Assembly: GCA_963920705.1 (NCBI GenBank) | Contig: OY987227.1 | Location: 21,911,434-21,975,433, forward strand | Source of the DNA: Odiellus spinosus | Lineage: Eukaryota > Arthropoda > Arachnida > Opiliones > Phalangiidae | Direction of reading: 5' to 3' | Length of the DNA stretch: 64,000 nucleotides | Part shown: piece by piece, positions 11,916-24,241 of the stretch | Numbering within the stretch: position 1 is the first letter of the stretch | How the letters are laid out: every line of letters starts with the position of its first letter | Notes under the pieces: generated by a model | Databases searched by the model: none | Told to the model about the DNA's origin: nothing | What the model saw: only the letters and a program-made list of their open reading frames with translations | Translations under genes and position numbers: made by a program

Positions 11916-12670
11916 GGAACCCTCTATAACCACTTTTTTTGAGCAATCGATATTTAAATTTTAATCCTTTTTTATTCAATTTAACTCGTGATTTATTAAC
12001 TTCAAAACGTCTATAGATTAGGCTTAAAATTAATTTATCTCGTTTACGTAAGAAGGATCGTGTCAGCTAGTCCCCTCCCAATAGAGATAATGCAGTTTCC
12101 AAAAATAACGAAATTAATGCCCAATAATAAACCTAATATATATAAAAGTTCTTGAAAGGGAGTACAACTCAATTAAGGATATATTATTATAATATTTCGT
12201 GTTATTTGTTGCACCCAGTTCGCGTTGGTGGTAGCTAATAGACCAATTCAATTGAAATCTCGTTCTATCCCGAACATTTGGGCATATTGCGATTTTCAAA
12301 GATGGCTATAACATTGATCAAAGGCGGCCTAAAATCTTTATATCTCCCCTTCTCGCGAAATTGTCTATTGAGGGTAAATGAGGGAAAGGTTCAATTGTAT
12401 TGAAACTAGTGACCCCGGGGCCAACTTGCCACGACCTTTTGTATGAAAAAAACTGCGGGGAATACAGATGAGCGATAAAAAGACCTTTTAGATTCGTGTG
12501 ACGAGCTACTTCGAGTTAGCCTTTAACAGAACTTCAAATTTACAAAAAAGCCTCGTATTCGTGCTTCAAATACATTAATAAAAGTTTATAGAATCTTACC
12601 GCAACATTTTCAATGAAAAAGGATGGTAGAGAGTTCAATTTTAACGCGGGACTTCCTTTATGACTCTTAC
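11916..12670. other. Intronic, nothing recognised
   Basis: AT-rich sequence without inverted-repeat pairs or coding similarity that I can see. Confidence 0.55.
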
Positions 12671-12673
12671 TTA

Positions 12674-13198
12674 AGGGCCTTTCACACGATTCACCTCCTT
12701 GTGAATGAGTTGGTGAAAATTACTGGCCATACAACAACAGAGTTCAGTCGAAAGAAAGGCTAGCAGTTCAGTCTGGTTCAATTTAGTTCTTGAATCACCC
12801 AGAAACTTGTTAAACTGCAATGAATTGCAAAACTGGGAAAGAAGAGTCGAATTTTCTCTACTTCAAACTGTATTTCTAAAAATATTGTCGAACCAACTTC
12901 AAGAATTTAACCATATCTTATGACGTAATACCTCACGTGATATAGATTAGTTTCCGGTCACTCTGGAGAGTGGGAATATTCTGGTAGACATATGCAGTTT
13001 AAAGATTAGCCAGTTTTTATCGAAAATTACACCTAAATCTAAATTAATTAGGCAAGAAAGCGTATACAGAAGAGACGAAACATATGTATCGTCACGAAAA
13101 ACCAGTAATGAATATCTGTTCATTAAAATAGAGTAGTGGGCTAATCAAATTTCTGTAACTATAGTTTGAAGCATAATTTGGTTCGTGTGAAAGGCCCT
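12674..13198. mobile_element. 525-bp Harbinger/Tourist-like MITE with TTA TSD
   Basis: The left end AGGGCCTTTCACACGA pairs with the right end TCGTGTGAAAGGCCCT apart from one local difference. TTA flanks both sides (12671-12673 and 13199-13201). A 3-bp TTA/TAA target and GGGC-type ends fit the PIF/Harbinger superfamily. No transposase ORF, so non-autonomous. Confidence 0.75.
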
Positions 13199-13201
13199 TT
13201 A

Positions 13202-14588
13202 TATTTACTAGCCATCAGGATATAAAAAAATACTATACTATATGCCTTCTAGAAAAAACGGGCACGCAGTTTTCCGCAAGGAAGATTTCGAGAGGGAGAT
13301 GAGAGAATTCCGAAGTTTCGAACTATTTCAGTTGGCCAACCGTAGCCGATAGTGATGTGATTGTGATTTGAAGCAAGAAAAAAAGAAAAAAAAACCAAAT
13401 TGGGGGTGTTAGATAAGGGGGTGAAAAAAATATATATACCTACGAGTTCCGTTTTCTATCAAAAGTTTCTATCACTTTCATTGTAATGTCGGTACTGATT
13501 TGAGGGAAGGATCTTCTATTGGACTCTTTTCAGAAAGACTGGCAGGAGAAATGGGAGGTGGATGGTAAAAGAGTGTGTGAGAGAGAGAGCGAGAGAGAGA
13601 AAATCATTCAAAAACACGCGCCAGCAATTTACTGATATACTTGGTTGGGGGAACTAAATTGTTAGGCCTAAAAAAATGTTTTAAAGAATATATATACCGA
13701 CCACGTGTATTACGACTATGATACGCAAAATACTACAGTGTATTTCACCTTGATTTGTCAGCACCCGGCGAAGTGGGGGGATACCTTTTTCATGAAAGAA
13801 AAAAATAAAATCATAGATACAACGTTTGTCTAGATCTGTATTTACTGAGAAATAAAGTTGAAATAGAATATATTTTTCTTCCCTGGAGTATTTTTACGGG
13901 GTTGTTTTTTAAATATTAAGTTATGTTATTTAATGTTGAAGTTGTTAATTCCAAAATATTTATATAAAGCTCTATAAAATACTATTTGGAAAGTGTGAGA
14001 AATCAATTAGATTTGAGATTAAGAACATAATATCTACCACCATTAATCCGCGAATCATCTTTTTAAAAAGCGTATTTTAATGAGATTTCCTAAGCCTTGG
14101 TTAGAGAATCTATACGATTCTACAAGTATGAAAACGTTTTACAGAACCTTGAACTCCTTATCAAGGGTGCAGTACATTTTTACTAGGTATATACAACCCT
14201 GCACAACTTGCCTGCGCGCCTAAGACAGAATGAGTTTTGACCCTGTAAATCTAACCTTATATAAAAGGATATCCGGTGATGTACAATATAATATAATGAA
14301 AGAACACACTTTTATACCAAACCCCATCAAAAGATGAAAAGGACTCCCTTTTTTCTTCTTCTGTATGTAGTTAATAGATACAATGTTTGCCTCAGTAGAT
14401 AGTAGCAGCGCTTACATACGATCGAAACAAACGGCGAGGTTATAGTCGGGTCCGTCTCATTTTCGATTATAATACCTATACCATCCTCCACAAAGATTCA
14501 AGCTTCGAAAAGCGAGGTCTAATCACGCCTTGAGTTCACGAACGGGCTCACGATTTGACCAGACTTACAGACGGATAAAAATGATCTT
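13202..14588. other. Intronic, nothing recognised apart from GA-rich microsatellite
   Basis: Contains a GA tract at about 13573-13602. Otherwise no gene, hairpin or repeat was recognised. Confidence 0.55.
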
Positions 14589-14592
14589 TTAA

Positions 14593-15134
14593 AGGGAGTG
14601 TGAAAGGAAAATTGAAAATGAATTTGAAAATATTCAGTACTCTTAAAGGGTGAATAAAGTCAAATTAAAATATGCGTATCCTTAAAATTGGTCTACTTAG
14701 ATACAAACATTTAAATTTAATCTAAATTGATGCAAAGGGAAATTAAAATTAAGGGAAACTTTATTCGAATGGCTAGCGCTGATTGGCCAAATTCTCTCTT
14801 TATTGGTGCCTCTTTAAACCCAATTTTATACTAAGAAATTAAGCCTATTTAAAATGAACTAAAAATATTTTATGGACATATTTAATATTCATTCTACATA
14901 GAAACCTTTTTCATCTATTTGTCTCGCACTGCGTCAACAAATGGCATAATTAAAATAAGTTTAAGTAATAAATGTGTAGAAAATAAATGTTTAGAATTTT
15001 TTTTAACTCCGCTAAGCCTAAATTATTGACGAGTTAGCGCTTCAATTAAGTTTTTCTCCAAATAAACGAGAAGTTCTAATTTTCGAGAACCAAATTCAAT
15101 TAAAAATCATTTTCCATTCCATTTCACTTTCCCT
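14593..15134. mobile_element. 542-bp TTAA-type MITE with decayed ends
   Basis: Left AGGGAGTGTGAAAGG and right (reverse complement) AGGGAAAGTGAAATGG pair imperfectly and continue for about 40 bp. The left flank is TTAA (14589-14592); the right flank is TCAA (15135-15138), a one-base decay of TTAA. An internal TTAAAGGGTGAATAAAGTC near 14643 suggests a second, partial element inside. Confidence 0.65.
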
Positions 15135-15138
15135 TCAA

Positions 15139-17925
15139 AAGCGGCGAATTGCCGTGGGAATATAAAATATAAACCGACAACATTCAGTTCTATTGGGCTT
15201 TTGTGTCCTCGAATTTTATAATCGTGGTTACCTCGGGAAAACAAAACTGTTTCTTTAGATTATTTACCCCAAAAAAAGATATTTAATGATTCAAAAATCG
15301 AGTTGTTCTTCTTCAAGGTCCCGCGAAGGTTTAGGGTTACGGTTAGGCTTAAACTCGTATAGTCAATGTCTGCGTGCTTGGAAAGAAATATATATTTTCA
15401 TACACAATGTCCTTATTGAAACGATGCTCGGCGTGGGGATAATATCAGACTTTAGGGATTTCTCTCCTTCTCTTGTGTCTCCTCTTATCAGATGAGGGCC
15501 CGTAAATAATACTCTTTAAAAATATATATTTTTTTACCAGACTCAAAATGATATTTTGTCGGTTCTCGGTATAAGAATCCATCTACTAACGGAGTATCCC
15601 CCTTTTTCCCATGGCTGACACCAGGATATAACCCCTTGTAGATACTATACTATGGATAGATTTTTATTTTTATTTTTAGACCAATTTTAAAACTTTTAAA
15701 TTCCCATCGCATATCACATACTTTATAGGTTAGATTTTTCACGAGAAAAAAAAAAGGATTAAAATAAGGATAAGTGGCTAATTAATCGTTATTTTATAAT
15801 TATATAACAAATTGACCTTCCTATTTATTTACCACAAAACCGCAAAATTTTTCTAGCATACTCTCATGAAAACGAGGCTTAATATCCATAATATCGTGTT
15901 CAGCGTTAGTTTTTTTCCTTCCAATTTTAATATTTTAGAGTGTTTTAGGGACCTAATAATAAAATAGGGTTCAATACCAATACCGATAAGAACAAATTAA
16001 ATATTTACACGTTATTTGTAAATTTGACGTTTATTTAGTCATTAAAAAATAAAGTTAAACTTGATTTATGTTCAGCACACCCTTAATTCTTTTGACCCTT
16101 TTTCTTCTGTAATATTTTATGGCCTTAAATGGCTCGAATCTAGAGATAGAAATCATTATGGCGCGAAACTACAGTTATTTTTACCTGCGAGGTATTGGAT
16201 TGAACTTTTTATTAAAAAGTCGGCTCAAAAAATTAAAATGAATGGTTTTATCTTTGGCGTTAAACACTCTTTTTAAAGACGCGGTAGTCGGCTCAGTGTT
16301 TATCCTAAAGAGGAATTAACTAACTCGCTTTGAAAAAAAGAAATTAAAAAAAACTTTTTCAAGAAATAAGTATTTAAACGAGTTTTTCTTTCTTTCTCTT
16401 AATCATCATTGGGTTGCATTGCCCTCGAGAAAACAATATATATTATATAGAGCTTTATCTTAAAGGGAATAAAACTCATCACCCATATCAGAAGGTTCAA
16501 ATATTTGTCACCCGTTCTTTGTCTCTACGGATTTAAAAAGGCTCTAATCAAAATATATAATTCTCTGTGTACGTCGGTCTGTCGGTTAGTAACGCTTAAG
16601 TTTACACGCGACGTAAGCGAAATGAGAAAAGCTGAAGCGAACTGATACACAATATTAAACTTCATTGTGAAAAAGTAATCCATATGGAAACTCATTAGGG
16701 TTGACGCTTAGCGTTTTAAAAGAGGTTATCTTTTTTGCGATGTTTAACAATTAAGCAAACGTTTTAGTTAAATTTAGTTAAGTGAAGAAAACACTGATTC
16801 GAACAGTTGTGGTCGTTATCAAAGATAATTTTGTTTTAGAACTAAAACAAAGTAAGAATATCAGTAACCAATATATTATTGGGTATATCATAATGCCGGA
16901 TTATGCCACAAAAAGTCTGTCGTTACTTTATAGTCAGTAACGTAATCGGGAAATCGGTGTAGAGATTAAACGGAAGTGGTTAACCCCTCGACGGGGGTCA
17001 TCCCTTGAATACTTCCACAAAATAAAACGGCAGCTGTTGAGGTTTAAGCTAAACGACGGATATCATTATGGAATTATGTAGTTCGCTCTATCGTCTGCTT
17101 ATATATTATGTATAATTTGATAATAAATTTTAAATTAACACAAAGAAACCTTCGTAGGTTATATTCCCTTTAGCTGTTGTTCAATAGCATTTGACAATGA
17201 CTTCTTTTTTCATATTCATGAAACTTATCAATACGACGCATCTTCATTTTGCGTACAGAGTATATATTGTTTTTAAAAAGTGGGTATAGCGCACCAAACT
17301 AACGATGGTTTTTAAAATATATGTCTATCCATTATTATCCTAGAATTTTGCTTTATAACAATGAAACTTAAAATCAAAATTTTTTAAAAACAATTTTCCA
17401 GTTTCAACTTTGGAGCGATAACAACCGCGCGTTTTGAGATATGGTAAAATGAGGCTAAACTTTTTATATACATTAAGATCCGAATGAGAATCTTGAAAAG
17501 TGACGTCATAGAGTCATGCCATATAGTTTATCTAAAAGGCGTTTTACTAAAAACTCATTAAATTGGGTTACCCATTGTGTTTTTTACATTCTCCTTGTAA
17601 TCTACTATATATGAAGGTTGAAATTTTTTTAAATATTCAGAACTTATTTAAAAATGGGATTATGTCCATGCAGGTCCAAAAAATGCTTGTTTGAAATCGC
17701 GTCTTTGCGCTAGGGTGTTAAATACTTTTTGGAATAAGTTTAATTAACTTTTATTAATTAAACAAAACTTTAATATTTTTGTTTGGGGATCTTTCTAGCA
17801 CACACGCACTCCTTTTCAACCCAGCTAACACAATCAAATTTTATCACACAAAAACTTATTTGAGGTTTTAAAACCACGAAGTATCTCTTAAACAAAAGTT
17901 AAATTTATATTTCACCATGGTTAAT
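15139..17925. other. Intronic, nothing recognised
   Basis: Long AT-rich stretch. Short ORFs at 15286-15495 and 16061-16276 have no recognisable domains and start at non-conserved positions. No RNA gene or paired repeats found. Confidence 0.5.
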
Positions 17926-18000
17926 AATTTTAATTTTTTTTCTGGAATAAGTTACGAATTTTTGATATTTCTAAAACTTCTTGTACATTTTATTTAAAAT

Positions 18001-18162
18001 CGAGGGGTCAGACACTCTTGAATTCGCTGTACACCTGAGTTCACTGAGTTCAGCTTTGACAATGCATTGCGTTCGAACTCTTATGAACTCTTGAGTTCAG
18101 ATTTGATAGTGCAAAGAGTTCTCCAATTTTGTACACCTGAGTTCGCGAGTGCCAGCCCCTCG
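18001..18162. mobile_element. 162-bp inverted-repeat element (CGAGGGG family), uninterrupted copy
   Basis: Starts CGAGGGGTCAGACACTC and ends with the imperfect reverse complement (right end reverse-complemented: CGAGGGGCTGGCACTCGCG). Internal paired motifs are GTACACCTGAGTTC and repeated TGAGTTCA. The same family occurs inverted at 41864-42295, where another transposon has inserted. A further decayed end (CGAGGGGTCAGTCAC) lies at 18622. No clear target duplication. Confidence 0.65.
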
Positions 18163-18178
18163 GTTCAACCGAAAATAA

Positions 18179-18286
<108 letters not shown>

Positions 18287-18717
18287 CTAATATTAAACTA
18301 CAAACTATCTAAAAAGTGTATACGTAAAACATGTAATGGTATAAAATGCCAATTGGTAGACAAGACTAAAAAAGTAACACTAACGGCGGAATTATACGTA
18401 ATATTAAATACTGTATATAGAAAATATCTTGCGTATAACGTTAAATAGTAAACATCATAATCAATAATCATTTGTTCATCATTTCTATCCCTTATGGGCA
18501 TATTCTTGATATTTTGAGAAATGAACATATTTTTTTCCCCGGAAAATTTTGTTCCAAGACCTCATATAATTTCACTATATAGATAGGTATAATCCTTACC
18601 ATTTTGGGTTTAACATTATTTCGAGGGGTCAGTCACTTTCATAAAATCTGTACATCGACTACTAGAGTACGTAACTATAACTACAGCCTTTGGATACGCT
18701 AAATACGTTCGAAATCC

Positions 18718-18847
18718 CCATGAATCCAGCCATCGACAAACTACTACCAAGCTAAGCCTATTTTTGGGTTAAGTTTTAAATATATTTCTAGTTTAGTATT
18801 TGTTTGTAAAACATTTTACTGGTGGATTGTTAGGTTGCATTCTCTCT
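18718..18847. mobile_element. Partial TTAA-type MITE (right part of the 11.5-kb family)
   Basis: Matches the right arm of 11517-11911: CCATGAATCCAG, CTAAGCCTATTTTTGGGT, TTAGGTTGCATTCTC. It ends at a TTAA (18848-18851). The left arm is missing, so this is a truncated remnant. Confidence 0.65.
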
Positions 18848-18851
18848 TTAA

Positions 18852-20390
18852 CCGTGGATTAAATTTAATTATAATATGAATTAAACCAATTTGTAAATTA
18901 AGGGAGCATGAAATAACGTAACACGGTGCTAAAATTTCTCCAGGAGACGTTTTCCAACTTACAACACAGAGGCCAAAGCAAAAACGAAAATGATTATTTA
19001 TATGTGGTATTTTCTATTAGTCAATTAAAATTGTAGATTACAGTTGCGTGTCAGGAGCAATAAATCTTATAAAATAGTAAATTCTACGAAGTGTCCCGCT
19101 GCAAATGATTAAAAAATAAATTTAAGAGTGTTTTGGTCTTGGTTGTAATTTGTAAAATATTTCGTAAATAAAAAGTTCTAAGCAAGGAAAGGTTTAGAGA
19201 AGGATAAGAAGCGATGAATGAATTTAGATTTTACAAAATAAATGTTAACTTCGCAATAATTTTAGCTATATATCTATATTTATTTATAAACTAAGAAGAT
19301 CCCTAAATTAGCATTGAAAACTGGTTTTCTAATTAGTTTTTTTTTACCCAATGTTGAAATTGAGTATATATGATCTTTCTTCAATCTTTTACGAAACCAA
19401 TAACAGATTTATAGTCAATATCACCTCGAGTTGGCAGCGTGGACAAACCGACTATCACTAGGCCTAAGTCAAATAAAATAAAGTAAACATGCAACCTGAC
19501 TTTATTCGGGTCTTTCAAGAATTGAAATAAATATTTCCGAGGCTGTTTTTAACTTTTTACACATCCATGACGTCAGAGTTAATTGCTTTTCATTTTCATT
19601 TCTGCGTGTTCTACCATAGAATAACCAAAGAAATTGGCTTTCCAAATTAAGAATTAAGGATTACCAAAGAGTTTAATCAGTTACTTAATCGTGCAATCAG
19701 TGTACAGATTTTATGGAAGGGGTTGCAAAAAAATCTCATGGTTACTTTTTGTTTGAAATTATATCTTCTGCTACTACTAATATCACAATCTGATTGTCAT
19801 AAAGGGGTAACTAGCTATATAGGTACGTGCTGAAACTTCAAACGGATTATTTGAATTGGAATTAAGAATCGATCGTAACTTGTACAATCGTATAAGGGTT
19901 TTTCTTAACAAAAAAAAAAAAAAAACTGAAATTATGGTAAAAAAAGTCACCTTAAGATGCTACCACTTGTAAGTCCATGGAATATGGAAAGAGCTAGTCT
20001 ATCTTATCTCTACAATCTCAGATGACGTTGACTTCTAGTATAGCCGAGCAATTCATAGACTATATAGGTAGTAAAATATAAAAGAAAAGTAACATTTTCT
20101 TTGGTCTATGACTTTTCTTTTAGTCTATGGCCACTGCAGGCTATCAAAAGAGCGAAAAGGTGGAGAGGAGGGAGAAACACTTTTTTAATAGAGGGGAAAA
20201 GATGCTCCTAAAGTTATATAGGTGCCTATTGGTAGTCGTTCGTATACAGGGTGCTGATGCAAAACTTCGTCCGAAAATTGAGGAACGTTCTAATCTTTGG
20301 GTTCAAATATTATAACCCACATTCTCGGGTAATTCACTCCCAGGATTCCATATACACCAGTCGATTAAGTCAAATTAAATCTTGATTTAA
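18852..20390. other. Intronic, nothing firm recognised
   Basis: An AGGGAGCATGAAATAACG motif at 18901 resembles a motif at 58.15 kb (reverse complement) and may be an isolated element end. No other structure recognised. Confidence 0.5.
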
Positions 20391-20393
20391 ACG

Positions 20394-21040
20394 GATTAAG
20401 TATTTCAATTGATAATCTTATTTAAACGGATTAAATATTTCAACTGATAATCTTATTTAAACGGATTAAATATTTAATTGATAATCTTATTTAAACGGAT
20501 TAAATATTTCAACTGATAATTTGGATTAAATATTTAATTGTTAATCTTAATTGATTGAAGGGATGGAATACTTAATTTTTAGTCTTGGATTAAATATTTA
20601 ATCATTAATCTTCAATCTTGATTAAACGAATAAAATATTTCATTTTTAATCTTATCAAATGAATGAAATCTATTTTATTTCATTTTAATCTTGATTAAAT
20701 GGTTAAATATTGATTAAATGGATGAAATATATTTTATTTCATTTTAATCTTGATTAAATGGTTAAATATTGATTAAATGGATGAAATATATTTTATTTCA
20801 TTTCTAATCTTAATTAAATGGATAAAATACATTTCATTTTCAATCTTGATTAAATGGATTAAATATATTTTATTTCATTTTCAATCTTGATTAAATGGAT
20901 TAAATATATTTTATTTCATTTTCAATCTTGATTAAATGGATTAAATATATTTTATTTCATTTTCAATCTTGATTAAATGGATTAAATATATTTTATTTCA
21001 TTTTCAATCTTGATTAAATCGATTAAATATTTTATTTGTA
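20394..21040. repeat. GATTAAAT-rich tandem array with changing period (35, 59, 41 bp)
   Basis: From about 20394 the period is 34-35 bp (units beginning GATTAAATATTTCAA). At 20687-20806 it is 59-60 bp. From 20841 five nearly identical 41-bp units run to about 21040 (TCAATCTTGATTAAATGG). The 59-bp unit looks like the 41-bp unit plus an internal 18-bp duplication. The shared core is GATTAAAT. Non-coding. Confidence 0.9.
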
Positions 21041-22052
21041 ATTAATCCAATTAAACTACGATTTAAAGTGATTTAATCAAATTTATTTATTATATTACTT
21101 TTATTCTCAGTATTATCTTAGCATTTAATGTTCTGTTCCATAAAATTTGCATATTTACCATCTTTTAAGGTGTTTAGACCCGATAAAAAGGATTAAAATA
21201 ATAAACCTGATTAAATTAAAAATCAATCAAGATGCACACCTAAAAGAAATGAACTGCGGCACTACTCCTTGTCAGAGATTGGTGCCTATACGGCATTATT
21301 TACTTCTAAGCATTCTTGCGGTCGTATTTGGAAACCATTTATAAACTACACGTTAAGCCTACTTTAAATAAAAAATTTCGAAAACAAATTACGAAGACTT
21401 TCCCCAATTCAAAAACACCCTGTATAAAATGTCAAAAACCCTATACCAAAACAGGTCCGAAATTCTCTCTCTGTCTCTGTCCACGAAGAGATTCAACCAA
21501 ATGGTGTAGACACACAAGCCAAAAAGCTACAGCTAGTTTTATTTTTCTTGCCAAAAAAATAAAAAAAAAAAAAAATGAATCGACACTGAATTTGAAATCA
21601 ATCTAAGTTTACTAACTATATCAAAGCTATGTCAATTTATATCTTAAGGACGTTAGAAATAAGTAGAGTTGTCGTTATCGGGTAATTGCACGCTTAGATT
21701 GATTCGGAATAAAATTCTCTTGATGATGCTGGTGAAATATTTTTTTTTATATATATATAAATTTCTAAATGGGGGATATACGCAAAATGGCCGTTGCTCT
21801 TTCGCTCGGATATCGTTCGCGGCTACGAAAATGATTTTTTAATGATTTTTTTTTCTTTCTTTCTTCATCTTGTATCTCAGTGGGCTATTGGAATAAATTG
21901 CATCCCTCGATCTCTCCTCCGTTTTCTCTAACTAATATAAGAAACCTTTGGCTCTCTCCTCATTGCGCGGTACCCATTCCAACATACCCGTTTTTACAAA
22001 TTTTGGTTTATTAGAAAATTTGAAATATTTTTTTCTTCACGGTAATTTTAAG
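21041..22052. other. Intronic, nothing recognised
   Basis: AT-rich with A and T homopolymers. The ORF at 21316-21606 begins without a convincing start and has no recognised domain. Confidence 0.5.
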
Positions 22053-22056
22053 TTAA

Positions 22057-22522
22057 AGGGAGAATAAAGTCTAATCCTAAACATAATCTCAATCATAAGA
22101 TTAATTAGGCTCGGTTTTATCAGGAGTATATCACAAAGGAGTTCTGGTCGCTATACTCTAGGCAATGGATCCTACAGTCGCGCCACCTACAGTAGGAAAT
22201 TAGAATTATATTTTCCAGCCAATAGCGACGTAGCTGGATATTGCCGAAAGGTGATCTGGGAAAAGATTTTTCTATAGCGTATCTTAGAGAAGTGTATCTT
22301 CCAGTTAACTGACAAGGCTTAACGAGTGTGTATGGCTTAAAGAGAGGATCCAAAAGGAAATTAAAGGTAGCTAAATGGTAATGGCATCAACTCGCAATCA
22401 ATCTCTGTTTCGTGATTTTGTTTGAGGTGCCTATCTCGCTAAAGGAAACTATATATTTCTCTTATTTTTGATATTTTAGCTTCCCAAGTTCATCAAATCA
22501 TTGGTTGAACTTCATTCTCTCT
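22057..22522. mobile_element. 466-bp TTAA-flanked MITE (AGGGAGAATAAAGTC family)
   Basis: Left end AGGGAGAATAAAGTC; right end reverse-complemented AGAGAGAATGAAGTTC. TTAA at 22053-22056 and 22523-22526. Similar in end structure, but not in body, to the 11.5-kb family. No transposase. Confidence 0.75.
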
Positions 22523-22885
22523 TTAAAAATTAGTATTAAAAATTCTATAAGCTACTGAAATGCTATTTGGGGAGGTGACAGAGCTTCTTTCACTTGTTTA
22601 GTGATTAAAATTACATTTCGAGAGAATATGGTAAAATGGCGAAAGCTGAGAAAGATTAAATAGAATAAATTAAGCACGTAATTTTAAATATCATCTGGGA
22701 AAAAACAGTATATAGTACTAATTAAAATTTAATTTTGGTTTTTTTGATGAAAAAGGTATTCTCTTTTAATTAATTAAATAATGCTGTTAGGGTCCAATTC
22801 ATAACTATCGGTACAGGTACACTCCACAAGTTACTTCAAAGTGGAATATTCTAAGAACAATGCCTGGTACGCTCATAGCTATATT

Positions 22886-23278
22886 CGTTTAAATAACTAG
22901 GACTAATCCACAAGTAAACAATTTACAAACAAATATTGAACTATGAAATAAATTTAAAACTTGAATCCCGAAAAATAGGCTTAGCTGGATTCATGGAGAT
23001 CCTGAATTTCTTCAAACTGAAGTGTCAGCGACCAATGAGCAAAGGTCCGTCGTTAAGGCGAGATCTCCAGGAGACTTCCAATAACATTTGATTGGTAGCT
23101 GACCCTTCAATGCCAAGAAATTCAGGATCTCCATGAATCCTGCTAAGTCTATTTTCCGGGTAAGTTTCTAAATTGATTTCTAGTTAAATATTTGTTTATT
23201 AAATTGATTATTGGTGAATTAGGCCTATTTAAACGATAATGAATCGATAAAAAACACTTGTTATGTTGCATTCTCCCT
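22886..23278. mobile_element. TTAA-type MITE, second copy of the 11.5-kb family, left tip missing
   Basis: The body aligns with 11517-11911: GTTTAAATA, AAATAAATTTAAAACTT, ATAGGCTTAGCTGGATTC, ATCTCCATGAATCC. The right tip GTTGCATTCTCCCT is followed by TTAA (23279-23282). The first ~55 bp of the left end cannot be found. Confidence 0.75.
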
Positions 23279-23282
23279 TTAA

Positions 23283-23911
23283 ATAATGTAGTTCTCTACA
23301 ATTCGTTCCTCATGTGAACTAGGCTTTAAAATAATGATATTTATTTTAAATAATATTTGTCCCATTTTTTTTTTGCTGGCAACAATTATCAAATCGAAAA
23401 TAAAACTCAACCTAAATTTTCTTTTTAAAACTTCAAACTCATATTCTTACGAACGCAATTATTTGTAATTAAAATGGAAAATATATTTATATATAGATGT
23501 AAATTTAAGCCAGGCTGTCAGCGTTTTTTATGAACGTTGATTGAATGATTATTATAAATTTAGGTCTACAAAGGTTTTACACTCCTTCGTCAAGAAAAAT
23601 TGAGGGTCCGTTACAATAGAAAAACCCCAATACATCACTCAAAGCTACATAGAAAAAGAAAGAAAAAATATTGTTTAAAACATAAGACAGGTATTTAGTT
23701 CAAACCCTGCCAATCTTAAAATCTAGAGCAATTATTATCTCGTAAAAGGATGCCTTCGTTAACAATAAAGGATACGTTAAAAAAAACACGACATCTTGGA
23801 ATAATTAGCTAATTTTTCTTTCGTTTTAAATTTTTTGAAGGGCTAGTTTCGTCAAGTTTCGTGTAATTTAATACTATTTAGTTTCAAATATAAAAGCCAG
23901 GCAAGATATTA
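23283..23911. other. Intronic, nothing recognised
   Basis: No gene, hairpin or repeat recognised. Confidence 0.5.
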
Positions 23912-23918
23912 GTTTGAG

Positions 23919-24234
23919 CAAGAATCCATTCAGGTTCCATAAGAATATGGGAGCATAGCTTTAGCCTCTGGTACCATCCTCCCAAACTTTGTAACAAAAG
24001 TTCGTCTGCAATTTTCGCAACATTTGTACGCTTAGATCTTTTTTCGGTCGGCTCCATTTTTATTACCCAAAATATTATGTCAAGGTCGTTAGTGGCGCGG
24101 GTTAATAATGGATTTCAGGAGCGATTTACTTGAAAAATCGATTCGAAGCGGACGAACTTTTGCTACAAAGTTTGGGAGGATGGTTATTGAATCGCGGCCC
24201 TCCCATATTCTTATGGAACCTGAATGGATTCTTG
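23919..24234. mobile_element. 316-bp MITE, ends CAAGAATCC, 7-bp TSD GTTTGAG
   Basis: The outer 35 bp of both ends are perfect inverted repeats (CAAGAATCCATTCAGG...). A second paired block (ACCATCCTCCCAAACTTTGT) follows after a mismatched gap. GTTTGAG flanks both sides (23912-23918 and 24235-24241). Non-coding. The CA terminus and 7-bp duplication match the elements at 27.3, 28.5, 32.4, 42.0, 54.9 and 62.0 kb. Confidence 0.9.
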
Positions 24235-24241
24235 GTTTGAG

